Shown here: positions 1-5,689 of the stretch, piece by piece | Position numbering within the stretch: position 1 is the first letter of the stretch | Layout of the letters: every line of letters starts with the position of its first letter | DNA from: CAYQDR01 sp964416315 | GTDB taxonomy: Bacteria > Methylomirabilota > Methylomirabilia > Rokubacteriales > DASRDR01 | Direction: 5' to 3' | DNA length: 10,194 bases | NCBI GenBank assembly: GCA_964416315.1 | Contig: CAYQDR010000153.1 | Coordinates: forward strand, 1-10,194 | Position numbers and translations under genes: made by a program | The notes under the pieces: model-generated | What the model was told of the DNA's origin: nothing | The model's database searches: none | The model's input: the letters and a program-made list of their open reading frames with translations, nothing else

Positions 1-425
1 CGCTGTGGCCGGTGACCTTCGGGCTCGCGTGCTGCGCGATCGAGATGATGGCGACGTTCGCCTCGCGCTTCGACGTCGAGCGGTTCGGGATGGTGCCGTG
101 GGCGTCGCCGCGTCACGCGGACCTCATGATCGTCTCGGGCACCGTGACGATCAAGATGGCGCCGATGCTCAAGCGGATCTACGAGCAGATGGCGGACCCG
201 AAGTGGTGCATCTCGATGGGCTCCTGCGCGAACTCCGGGGGGCCGTTCCGCCACGGCTACCACGTCGTCAAGGGCGTGGACCGGGTGGTCCCGGTGGACG
301 TCTACGTCCCCGGCTGCCCGCCGACCCCGGAGTCGCTGATGTTCGGCATCCTCAAGCTCCAGGAGCAGGTCGCCGGGTTCCAGAAGACCGGCCAGCGCGC
401 CGCCCCCGCCCCCGCGCCCGATTGA
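1..425 (+). CDS. nuoB: NADH-quinone oxidoreductase subunit B, 5'-truncated
   Basis: NuoB (PSST/20 kDa subunit) carries the terminal 4Fe-4S cluster N2 that hands electrons to quinone, at the base of the peripheral arm of complex I. The gene enters from outside the window. The reading frame starts at base 3 with L-W-P-V-T-F-G-L-A-C-C, which matches the family core where the fourth residue is usually Met, so the GTG at base 12 is internal and not a start. The four cluster ligands are visible: the adjacent Cys pair (codons at 30-35), the Cys of GSCANSGG (225-227) and the Cys of VPGCPPTPE (315-317). The segment SPRHADLMIVSGTVT is also typical. Only roughly the N-terminal 30-50 residues should be missing. 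The protein ends in a short Ala/Pro-rich tail (APAPAPD), a normal variable end. It is followed by an unusually long repeat-filled spacer before nuoC. nuoA is expected just upstream. Confidence 0.97.
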   Translation, partial: LWPVTFGLACCAIEMMATFASRFDVERFGMVPWASPRHADLMIVSGTVTIKMAPMLKRIYEQMADPKWCISMGSCANSGGPFRHGYHVVKGVDRVVPVDVYVPGCPPTPESLMFGILKLQEQVAGFQKTGQRAAPAPAPD

Positions 426-475
426 GACACCCTGGGTCAACGTCCTCGCGGCTGGCGCCCGGCGCGAATCCGCGT

Positions 476-810
476 CTCCCCTCCCCCCGAAGGGGACCGG
501 AGGGGCGGGACGTCGCGAGGGCGCACGCCCGAGCCGTCCCGGCGACCCGATCAGTCGGGGCCGGGGGTGCGGGGGGTCCCGCATGAGAGCAGCGCGACGC
601 CCGGGCTTGCTGGCCAGCGCTCGCAGAACCGCACTCCCCTCCCCCCGAAGGGGACCGGAGGGGCGGGACGTCGCGAGGGCGCACGCCCGAGCCGTCCCGG
701 CGACCCGATCAGTCGGGGCCGGGGGTGCGGGGGGTCCCGCATGAGAGCAGCGCGACGCCCGGGCTTGCTGGCCAGCGCTCGCAGAACCGCACTCCCCTCC
801 CCCCGAAGGG
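476..810. repeat. Perfect 158-bp tandem duplication plus partial third copy
   Basis: Copy 1 is 476-633 and copy 2 is 634-791. By eye the two are identical base for base at an offset of 158. A third copy starts at 792 but keeps only the first 19 bases (792-810) before diverging. Each unit opens with a pyrimidine-rich run followed by GAAGGGG, giving an imperfect C-run/G-run hairpin, and contains a small CCCGA-TCAG-TCGGG stem (546-559 in copy 1). Identity between copies implies a recent duplication or continued homogenisation. Copy number in an assembly could be wrong because the unit is longer than a typical short-read overlap. Confidence 0.9.
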
Positions 811-819
811 TGGGAGGGG
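794..819 (+). other. C-run/G-run hairpin before nuoC
   Basis: The arm CCCCTCCCCCC (794-804) pairs with GGGTGGGAGGGG (808-819) around a GAA loop, with one unpaired T at 811. The hairpin ends just before the purine-rich stretch that serves as the nuoC ribosome binding site (about 825-835). It could influence nuoC translation or protect the downstream mRNA, but no T-run follows it, so it is not a classical terminator. Confidence 0.5.
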
Positions 820-841
820 GCGGGGGTGAGGGGGGTCTCGA

Positions 842-1324
842 ATGACCACCCCCGCGACGCTGGACGAGACGCTGGCCCGCATCCGGGAGGCGCTCGGGGT
901 CGAGCCGACCGGCGAGGACCCGAAGCGCCCGCTGGATCTCCGGCATCTCGTCGCCGGCGTGCCGGTCGAGCGCTGGGTCGCGTGCGCGCACGCCGCGAAG
1001 GAGACGCTCGGCTGCCGGTACTTCTCGCACCTCACGGCCGTGGACTGGAAGGCGGAGGGGTTCGAGGTGGTCTGCCGGGTCGAGAACCTCGAGAGCGGGC
1101 TCGGGCTCACGCTGAAGACGCGGATCGGCCGCGAGGCCGTGTGCCCGAGCCTCACCGGTCTCTACCGCGGGGCCCTCTGGATGGAGCGCGAGTGCTACGA
1201 CCTCTTCGGCGTCCGCTTCGAGGGGCATCCCGACCTCCGGCGGCTCCTCCTGCCGCAGGACTGGGAGGGCCACCCGCTCCGCAAGGACTACGCCGTGGAC
1301 ACGCCGCACCCTCCGTACCGCTGA
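842..1324 (+). CDS. nuoC: NADH-quinone oxidoreductase subunit C
   Basis: NuoC (30 kDa subunit) is a peripheral-arm structural subunit that packs against NuoD and carries no cofactor itself. The 160-residue product is the normal size for a stand-alone NuoC, so there is no NuoCD fusion as in E. coli. The family signature is intact near the C-terminus: ERECYDLFGVRFEGHPDLR (residues about 115-133), followed by LLPQDWEGHPLRKDY. The ATG at 842 is preceded by the purine-rich GGTGAGGGGGG (about 825-835), which supports this start. An odd feature is that the last 13 codons and the stop, ending PHPPYR, are present again 181 bp downstream. The true coding copy is the one joined to the rest of the gene; the second copy is an orphan fragment directly before the NIPSNAP gene. 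Confidence 0.97.
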   Translation: MTTPATLDETLARIREALGVEPTGEDPKRPLDLRHLVAGVPVERWVACAHAAKETLGCRYFSHLTAVDWKAEGFEVVCRVENLESGLGLTLKTRIGREAVCPSLTGLYRGALWMERECYDLFGVRFEGHPDLRRLLLPQDWEGHPLRKDYAVDTPHPPYR

Positions 1325-1392
1325 GGGGGCCGTCTGGGTAAAGACGAGGCGCAAGCCGGTGACAAAGCGCCAACGCCAAAGTGTTCCACTCC

Positions 1393-1415
1393 GAGCGGCG
1401 GCTTTGCCGCCGCTC
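1393..1415 (+). other. Perfect 10-bp hairpin in nuoC-NIPSNAP spacer
   Basis: GAGCGGCGGC (1393-1402) pairs perfectly with GCCGCCGCTC (1406-1415) around a TTT loop. No T-run follows, so termination by the intrinsic route is unlikely. It resembles extragenic palindromic elements that stabilise or process polycistronic mRNA; this role is inference. Confidence 0.7.
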
Positions 1416-1428
1416 CCGGGGGGAGGTC

Positions 1429-1457
1429 TCGGAGGGGGCCGTCGAGGCCCCCTCCGA
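1429..1457 (+). other. Perfect 12-bp hairpin in nuoC-NIPSNAP spacer
   Basis: TCGGAGGGGGCC (1429-1440) pairs with GGCCCCCTCCGA (1446-1457) around the loop GTCGA. It lies six bases before the second copy of the nuoC tail. As with its neighbour, there is no T-run. The pair of stems forms the core of the inserted segment. Confidence 0.75.
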
Positions 1458-1463
1458 ATGGGG

Positions 1464-1505
1464 AAGGACTACGCCGTGGACACGCCGCACCCCCCGTACC
1501 GCTGA
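1464..1505 (+). pseudogene. Orphan duplicate of the nuoC C-terminal codons
   Basis: This fragment would encode KDYAVDTPHPPYR and a TGA stop, identical in protein sequence to the end of NuoC, but it has no start and is not in frame with nuoC (offset 181). Its stop lies 15 bp before the NIPSNAP ATG. That is the tight spacing expected within an operon, so this copy probably marks the ancestral nuoC end and the insert arrived later. It is not expected to be translated on its own. Confidence 0.8.
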
Positions 1506-1520
1506 GGCCTGGAGGCCGAG

Positions 1521-2159
1521 ATGATTCACGAGCTGCGCACCTACACGATCCACGCGGGCCGGCTGGGCGAGTACCTCGAGAAGGCCGGCACGATCGGCCG
1601 CCCCATCCGGGGGGACCGCTACGGGCGGCTGCTCGGGTACTGGGGCACCGAGCTGGGGCCGCTGAACCAGGCGGTGCACCTCTGGGAGTTCGCCGACGTC
1701 GCGGCGCGGACCCAGGCGCGGGCGGGCCTGGCGAAGGACGAGCGCTGGCAGAAGGAGTACGTCCCGCAGAGCCAGGCCCTGCTCGTCGCGCAGGAGAACA
1801 TGCTCCTCAACCCGGCCGACTGGTACCCACTCCGGCCGGCGTCGGGGATGGGCGTGTACGAGCTGCGGAGCTACCGGCTTCACCCCGGGAAGGTCCCCGA
1901 GTGGCTGGGCCACTTCCGCGAAGGCATGCCGGCGCGCGAGAAGTACTCGGCCCCCGTCGGCGTCTGGTCCACCGAGGTCGGGCCGCTCAACACGGTCGTC
2001 CACCTCTGGGGCTACCGTGACGCGAACCACCGGGCGGAGGTCCGGAAGGCCGCCTACGCCGATCCGGCGTGGGCGGCGACCCTGAAGAAGCTCCAGCCGC
2101 TGATGCTGGCGATGGAGTCGAAGCTCCTCATCCCGGCCGCGTTCTCGCCGCTCCGCTGA
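1521..2159 (+). CDS. NIPSNAP family protein, two-domain
   Basis: The 212-residue product has two copies of a NIPSNAP-type domain, a family with a dimeric alpha/beta-barrel (ferredoxin-like) fold and no settled enzymatic role in bacteria. Domain 1 (about residues 3-105) shows ELRTYT at 4-9, GTELGPLN at 42-49 and VHLWEF at 52-57. Domain 2 (about 112-212) repeats the pattern with YELRSYRL at 113-120, STEVGPLN at 150-157 and VHLWGY at 160-165. I see no signal peptide or membrane helix, so it should be cytoplasmic. The ATG at 1521 has GGAGG at 1511-1515 with 5-bp spacing. It ends 9 bp before nuoD, so it is co-transcribed and probably translationally linked with the complex I genes. NIPSNAP is not a known complex I subunit; a role in assembly, quinone handling or stress protection is only speculation from position. 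The family call is firm, the function unknown. Confidence 0.88.
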   Translation: MIHELRTYTIHAGRLGEYLEKAGTIGRPIRGDRYGRLLGYWGTELGPLNQAVHLWEFADVAARTQARAGLAKDERWQKEYVPQSQALLVAQENMLLNPADWYPLRPASGMGVYELRSYRLHPGKVPEWLGHFREGMPAREKYSAPVGVWSTEVGPLNTVVHLWGYRDANHRAEVRKAAYADPAWAATLKKLQPLMLAMESKLLIPAAFSPLR

Positions 2160-2168
2160 GGTCGCGCC

Positions 2169-3332
2169 GTGCCCGACCCGGACGCGCGCGCCGTCATCGA
2201 GCTGGGCTACGGGGGGAACGAGCGCCTCGTGATGAACATGGGGCCGCAGCACCCGTCCGCCCACGGCGTCTTCCGGATGATCCTCACGCTCGAGGGCGAG
2301 ACGATCGTGGCCGTGGACCCGATCATCGGCTACCTCCACCGCTGCCACGAGAAGCTCGGCGAGACCCTGACCTACGTCCAGTACCCGTCGATCGCCTCCA
2401 AGACCGACTACGTCGCGGCGATGACCGCCGAGCTCTGTTACGTGCGGGCCGCCGAGCAGCTCGGGCAGATCGAGGTCCCCAAGCGCGCCCAGTATCTCCG
2501 CGTCCTGTGCGCCGAGCTCCAGCGGGTCGCCTCGCACCTCCTCTGGCTCGGGACCTGGTGCATGGACATGGGGGGCGCGCTGGGGGGCGGCGCGACGCTC
2601 TTCCTCTACTGTTTCCGCGAGCGCGAGCGGATCCTCGACCTCTTCGAGGCGCTCACGGGGGCCCGGCTCCTCTACGGCTTCCACCAGGTCGGCGGGACGC
2701 GCTACGACCTCCCGGCGGACTGGGCGGACCGGTGTCGGCAGACGGTGGACGACGTCGAGGGGCGGCTCGACGAGTACGAGGCGATGCTCGCGGGGAACAC
2801 GATCTTCCTCGTGCGGACGCAGGGGGTCGGCGTCATCTCGCCGGAGCTCGCCCAGGAGGTCGGCGTCTCCGGGCCGCTCATCCGGGGCTCCGGGATCGCG
2901 TACGATGTCCGCCGCGCGGAGCCGTACTCGGCCTACGAGGAGTTCACGTTCGACGTGCCGGTGGAGGCGGCCGGGGACTGCTACGCGCGCTACCGGGTGC
3001 GGATGCAGGAGTTCCGGCAGTCGATCCGGATCGTCCGCCAGGTGCTCGACGGGCTGCCCGCGGGGCCGATCTCCTCGCGCCCGGGCGTGAAGTCGGTCGG
3101 GCAGGTGAAGCTCCCCAAGGGGGAGGCGTACGCGCGGGTCGAGGGTCCGCGGGGCGAGGTCGGGATCTATCTCGTCTCCGACGGCTCGACGAAGCCGTAC
3201 CGGATGAAGTGGCGGGGGGCGTCGTTCTCGAACCTGGCGGTGGCCGGGGACATCCTGCCGGGGCACAAGGTCGCCGACGCCGTGGCGATCCTGGGCTCGA
3301 TCGACCCGGTCTTCGGCGAGGTCGACCGGTGA
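2169..3332 (+). CDS. nuoD: NADH-quinone oxidoreductase subunit D
   Basis: NuoD (49 kDa subunit), related to the large subunit of [NiFe] hydrogenases, forms the quinone-reduction pocket with NuoB. The 387 residues match the family in full. GPQHPSAHGVFR (25-36) includes the conserved quinone-pocket His (His32), D80-Y81 in SKTDYVAAM matches the conserved Asp-Tyr of the pocket, and the end reads GDILPGHKVADAVAILGSIDPVFGEVDR in the usual way (residues about 360-387). The start is GTG at 2169, with GAGGT overlapping the end of the NIPSNAP gene (2158-2162) as a likely ribosome binding site. Two oddities stand out: the usual HRG-x-EK motif reads LHRCHEK (57-62), with Cys59 in place of Gly, and a glycine-rich stretch around 135-141 (GGALGGG) looks about five residues longer than most homologues. 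No NiFe-ligand cysteines are expected or seen. It is followed by a palindromic spacer and then nuoH, with no nuoE/F/G. Confidence 0.97.
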   Translation: MPDPDARAVIELGYGGNERLVMNMGPQHPSAHGVFRMILTLEGETIVAVDPIIGYLHRCHEKLGETLTYVQYPSIASKTDYVAAMTAELCYVRAAEQLGQIEVPKRAQYLRVLCAELQRVASHLLWLGTWCMDMGGALGGGATLFLYCFRERERILDLFEALTGARLLYGFHQVGGTRYDLPADWADRCRQTVDDVEGRLDEYEAMLAGNTIFLVRTQGVGVISPELAQEVGVSGPLIRGSGIAYDVRRAEPYSAYEEFTFDVPVEAAGDCYARYRVRMQEFRQSIRIVRQVLDGLPAGPISSRPGVKSVGQVKLPKGEAYARVEGPRGEVGIYLVSDGSTKPYRMKWRGASFSNLAVAGDILPGHKVADAVAILGSIDPVFGEVDR

Positions 3333-3340
3333 CGGCAGCG

Positions 3341-3427
3341 CCCCTCACCCCACCCCTCTCCCCAGCGGGGAGAGGGAGTTCTTGGGCTCCCCTCTCCCCC
3401 TTGGGGGGAGAGGGCCAGGGTGAGGGG
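3341..3427. repeat. Compound palindromic element between nuoD and nuoH
   Basis: The element has three nested stems. The outer arms are CCCCTCACCC (3341-3350) and GGGTGAGGGG (3418-3427). Inside are two hairpins: CCCTCTCCCC (3354-3363) with GGGGAGAGGG (3367-3376), loop AGC; and CCCTCTCCCCC (3390-3400) with GGGGGAGAGGG (3404-3414), loop TTG. All three stems are perfect. This CCCTCACCC/CCCTCTCCCC style of interspersed palindrome is, to my knowledge, widespread in high-GC environmental bacteria. No T-run follows, so it is not an obvious terminator. Its right outer arm overlaps the nuoH ribosome binding site. Confidence 0.88.
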
Positions 3428-3432
3428 GTCCT
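3421..3432 (+). promoter_or_regulatory. nuoH ribosome binding site inside the palindrome arm
   Basis: GAGGGGG at about 3422-3428 lies 4-5 bases before the GTG start at 3433 and is the only Shine-Dalgarno-like sequence available. It is also most of the right outer arm of the palindrome (3418-3427), which can pair with 3341-3350. If that outer stem forms in the mRNA, access to the nuoH start would be reduced unless ribosomes finishing nuoD, or another factor, open it. Confidence 0.55.
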
Positions 3433-4422
3433 GTGACCGGGACGGACCTCCTCTGGCTCGTCGGGCCGCCGTTCCTCCTCCTCAACGGCCTGCTCCTCTT
3501 CATCGCGTACCTCACGCTCCTCGAGCGGAAGTTCGCGGCGCGGCTCCAGTCGCGCGTAGGCCCCTACCGGGTCGGCCGCCCCCACGGCTGGCTCCAGCCG
3601 ATCGCCGACGCGCTGAAGCTCCTGCTCAAGGAGGACATCGTCCCCGCGCTGGCCGACCCGACGGTCTACAACCTGGCGCCGATCGTCTTCCTGGTCCCGG
3701 CGTTCCTCATGTACGCCGCGATCCCGTTCGCGCCGCGCCTGGCCCTGGCGGACCTCCAGATCGGGCTCGTCTTCGTCCTCGCGGTCTCGTCGCTCGAGAT
3801 CGTGGGGCTCTTCATGTGCGGGTGGGGGTCGAACAACAAGTACGCGCTGCTCTCGGCCATGCGCGCCGTGAACCAGATCATCTCCTACGAGGTCCCGTTC
3901 ATCCTCGTCGCCCTCGTCCCCGCGGTTCTCGCGGGCTCGCTGCGCCTCCAGGACCTCGTCGATGCCCAGCGGGGCCTCTGGTTCGTCGCCTACCCGGGCC
4001 TCGGGCAGCTCGCCTTCGTCGCCTTCCTGGTCACCGCGCTCGCCTCCGAGAACCGCATCCCCTTCGACATCGTCGAGGCGGAGTCGGAGCTGGTGGCGGG
4101 CTTCCGGGTCGAGTACTCCGGGATGAAGTTCGCGCTGATCCAGCTCGCCGAGTTCACGCACCTCTTCGGCGTGGCGTGCCTGGGGACGCTCCTCTTCCTC
4201 GGCGGGTGGCTGGGGCCGGGGCCGGCCGCGCTCGGCCCGGCCTGGTTCGTCGGGAAGGCCGTCTTGCTCTTCCTCCTCGTCATCTGGGTCCGCTGGTCGT
4301 TCATCCGGATCCGGGTGGACCAGATCCTCGGGCTCTCCTGGAAGGTCTTCCTGCCCGCGACGCTCGGCTTGCTCCTCCTGGCCGGCGCCGTGGTGGCCGC
4401 GCGCGGGGGCGGCGGTGTCTGA
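3433..4422 (+). CDS. nuoH: NADH-quinone oxidoreductase subunit H
   Basis: NuoH (ND1) is the membrane subunit at the joint between the two arms; it forms part of the quinone tunnel and starts the E-channel towards the proton-pumping subunits. The 329 residues make a multi-helix membrane protein of usual length. Diagnostic segments are ERKFAARLQSRVGPYRVG (31-48), then GWLQPIADALKLLLKEDI; SYEVP (151-155) with the conserved Glu; and PFDIVEAESELVAG (210-223) followed by EYSGMKFAL, which carries the acidic cluster of the cytoplasmic loop. The GTG start gives MTGTDLLWLVG and runs directly into the first helix. The gene overlaps nuoI by 8 bp, suggesting coupled translation. The C-terminus ends in an Ala/Gly-rich tail (AARGGGGV). 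No key acidic residue looks lost. Confidence 0.97.
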   Translation: MTGTDLLWLVGPPFLLLNGLLLFIAYLTLLERKFAARLQSRVGPYRVGRPHGWLQPIADALKLLLKEDIVPALADPTVYNLAPIVFLVPAFLMYAAIPFAPRLALADLQIGLVFVLAVSSLEIVGLFMCGWGSNNKYALLSAMRAVNQIISYEVPFILVALVPAVLAGSLRLQDLVDAQRGLWFVAYPGLGQLAFVAFLVTALASENRIPFDIVEAESELVAGFRVEYSGMKFALIQLAEFTHLFGVACLGTLLFLGGWLGPGPAALGPAWFVGKAVLLFLLVIWVRWSFIRIRVDQILGLSWKVFLPATLGLLLLAGAVVAARGGGGV

Positions 4423-4957
4423 GGGGAACGGGGTCGGCCGGACGGCGCTCGCGATGGCGCGGGCCTCCGCCCGCGCGATGGTCGTGACGCTCCGGAACCT
4501 CTTCCGCCGGCCGGTGACGGTGCACTACCCGGACGTCGTGCGGCCGTACCCCGACCGGTTCCGCGGCGTCCTCGCCCTGACGTACGACCCGGAGACCGGG
4601 GAGGAGAACTGCATCGGCTGCCGGCTCTGCGAGTACATCTGCCCGCCGCAGGTCATCAAGGTCGAGATGCTGAAGGCCGAGAAGCGGAACTACGCGAAGA
4701 TCTTCTTCCTCGAGCTCTACGCCTGCGAGTTCTGCGAGCTCTGCGTCCAGGTCTGCCCGACCGACGCCATCATCATGCTCAAGACCTTCGACCTGGCGGT
4801 CGCCGACCGCCGGGAGCTCCTGCTCGACAAGGACCGTCTCCACGCCCTGGGCCGCCAGTTCCAGCCCTCCTGGGCGACCGGGACCGGGCTCCGGGCCATG
4901 CAGGCCCCCGCGCCGCGGGGGGGCGAGAAGGCGGCGGCCAGGGACACGGCCGAGTGA
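4415..4957 (+). CDS. nuoI: NADH-quinone oxidoreductase subunit I
   Basis: NuoI (TYKY/23 kDa) holds the two 4Fe-4S clusters N6a and N6b that relay electrons to N2. Both 8Fe-ferredoxin motifs are complete: C66-x2-C69-x2-C72-x3-C76-P in CIGCRLCEYICPP, and C104-x2-C107-x2-C110-x3-C114-P in CEFCELCVQVCPTDAI. The 180-residue length is normal. An N-terminal amphipathic stretch (TLRNLFRRPVTVHYPD) and a DRFRG segment ahead of the clusters are typical. The start is GTG at 4415, inside the end of nuoH, with GGGGG at 4405-4409. Its stop overlaps the nuoJ start as GTGA. The C-terminal 30 or so residues are a variable tail rich in Ala, Gly and charged residues. The intact clusters argue that the electron chain of the peripheral arm works, whatever the electron donor. 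Confidence 0.97.
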   Translation: MSEGNGVGRTALAMARASARAMVVTLRNLFRRPVTVHYPDVVRPYPDRFRGVLALTYDPETGEENCIGCRLCEYICPPQVIKVEMLKAEKRNYAKIFFLELYACEFCELCVQVCPTDAIIMLKTFDLAVADRRELLLDKDRLHALGRQFQPSWATGTGLRAMQAPAPRGGEKAAARDTAE

Positions 4958-5448
4958 CCGCCGAGGCGGTGGGCCTCGCCGCGGTCGCCGTCGTCCTCCT
5001 CGGCTCGAGCCTCGGCGTCGTCCTCGCGAAGAACCTCTTCCACTCGGTGCTCTGGCTCGCGGCGGCGCTCGTCGCGACGGCCGGCGTGTTCCTGCTGCTC
5101 CACGCCGAGTTCCTCGCGGCCGCCCAGGTCCTCCTCTACGCGGGCGGTGTGGTGACGATCGTCGTCTTCGCGATCATGCTGACGGAGCGGCTCGTGGGCC
5201 AGACGATCCGGCAGATGAACCGGGGGATCGGCTGGGGCGGCCTGGCCGCCGGCGGGGTCTTCCTCGGCGTCGCGGCGGTCGTCGTCGGCGCCCCGCTCGG
5301 CCCCGCGGCGGCCCCGGGTCAGGCCCCGACGACGGCGGCGCTCGGACGGGCGCTCCTCGTGGACTGGGTGTTGCCCTTCGAGGCCCTGGCGGTCCTGCTC
5401 GTGGCGGCGCTGCTGGGGGCCGTGTACCTCGCCCGCACCGAGGACTAA
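4954..5448 (+). CDS. nuoJ: NADH-quinone oxidoreductase subunit J
   Basis: NuoJ (ND6) is a small membrane subunit next to NuoH and NuoK; the distortion in its third helix is thought to switch between helix and pi-bulge during turnover. The product is 164 residues with about five hydrophobic helices. The diagnostic stretch is AEFLAAAQVLLYAGGVV (about 51-67), containing the YAGG motif and a conserved acidic residue (Glu52), followed by TIVVFAIMLT. The C-terminal LPFEALAVLLVAALLGAVYLAR is also standard. The GTG start at 4954 sits in a GTGA overlap with the nuoI stop, with AGGGA at 4940-4944 as a possible ribosome binding site. After the TAA stop (the only TAA among the complete genes) a repeat-containing spacer of 293 bp separates it from nuoK, although these two genes are normally adjacent or overlapping. 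Confidence 0.95.
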   Translation: MTAEAVGLAAVAVVLLGSSLGVVLAKNLFHSVLWLAAALVATAGVFLLLHAEFLAAAQVLLYAGGVVTIVVFAIMLTERLVGQTIRQMNRGIGWGGLAAGGVFLGVAAVVVGAPLGPAAAPGQAPTTAALGRALLVDWVLPFEALAVLLVAALLGAVYLARTED

Positions 5449-5477
5449 CGGGCCGTGCCGATAACCGTCGCATCCCG

Positions 5478-5689
5478 GCGTCCTCCAGCTCGTCGGGACG
5501 CGCTCGGCCTGCGGCCTCGCGGGCGTCCCGTCCCTCCGGTGGGGTCGTCGGCGCCCCGTACCTTTACGGGGTACCCGGTCCCGCCACTGGCGGGCCGGGT
5601 CGTACGCCTCGGGGCGCCTCCTCCTTGCGTCTTCCAGCTCGCCGGGACGCGCTCGGCCTGCGGCCTCGCGGGCGTCCCGTCCCTCCGGT
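5478..5689. repeat. 63-bp direct repeat pair in the nuoJ-nuoK spacer
   Basis: Copy 1 (5478-5540) recurs as copy 2 (5627-5689) at an offset of 149 with two differences (5483/5632 and 5493/5642). Each copy contains 8-bp inverted arms, CGGGACGC (5494-5501 and 5643-5650) and GCGTCCCG (5523-5530 and 5672-5679), enclosing an imperfect inner stem, so each copy can itself fold. Between the copies lies a separate fold-back segment. Unlike the nuoC and nuoK cases, the repeat contains no coding sequence from the upstream gene. Confidence 0.85.
5550..5618. other. Branched fold-back between the 63-bp repeats
   Basis: The outer arms GGCGCCCC (5550-5557) and GGGGCGCC (5611-5618) are perfect complements. 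Inside, CCCCGTA (5554-5560) can pair with TACGGGG (5565-5571) around CCTT, competing in part with the outer stem. CCCGG-T-CCCGCC (5574-5585) pairs with GGCGGGCCGGG (5589-5599) around ACT, with T5579 bulged. No gene or T-run is present. The segment resembles a small palindromic interspersed element; its role is unknown. Confidence 0.65.

Larger units (their letters stand above)
426..841. other. Long nuoB-nuoC spacer built of repeats
   Basis: This 416-bp gap holds no credible gene. Bases 426-475 are single-copy and show nothing I recognise. Bases 476-810 are tandem repeats, and 792-835 form a hairpin plus a purine-rich stretch ahead of nuoC. Short open frames cross the gap, but they only read through the repeat units and have no recognisable protein content. 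There is no T-run after any stem, so I see no intrinsic terminator and assume transcription continues into nuoC. Confidence 0.7.
1283..1507 (+). repeat. 44-bp direct repeat of the nuoC 3' end bracketing a 137-bp insert
   Basis: Bases 1283-1326 (nuoC codons 148-160, stop and two bases) recur at 1464-1507 with a single difference, T1312 versus C1493, which is silent (CCT/CCC, Pro). The flanks outside the repeats differ at once. The intervening 1327-1463 is non-coding, with two strong hairpins. A second, short direct repeat, GAGGGGGCCGTC, occurs at 1323-1334 and 1432-1443. The layout looks like an insertion or tandem duplication that left a complete gene end on both sides. Confidence 0.9.

Noticed and set aside
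476..810. CRISPR array
   Set aside because: There are only two contiguous 158-bp units with no unique spacers between them, so this is a simple tandem duplication.
567..845. Small + strand frame in the nuoB-nuoC spacer
   Set aside because: It reads through tandem repeat units in a Gly/Arg/Pro-rich low-complexity translation with no distinctive features.
1393..1457. Intrinsic terminators after nuoC
   Set aside because: Both stems are strong but neither is followed by a T-run, and the operon continues with well-spaced genes.
1283..1507. attL/attR of an integrated island at the nuoC end
   Set aside because: The enclosed segment is only 137 bp with no integrase or cargo. The resemblance to end-regenerating integration is kept as an idea in the findings, not called as an attachment site.
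1152..3266. Long open frame on the minus strand across nuoC, NIPSNAP and nuoD
   Set aside because: In very high-GC DNA antisense frames stay open by composition. The product is Arg/Pro/Asp/Val-rich with no family motifs, while the + strand genes are unmistakable.
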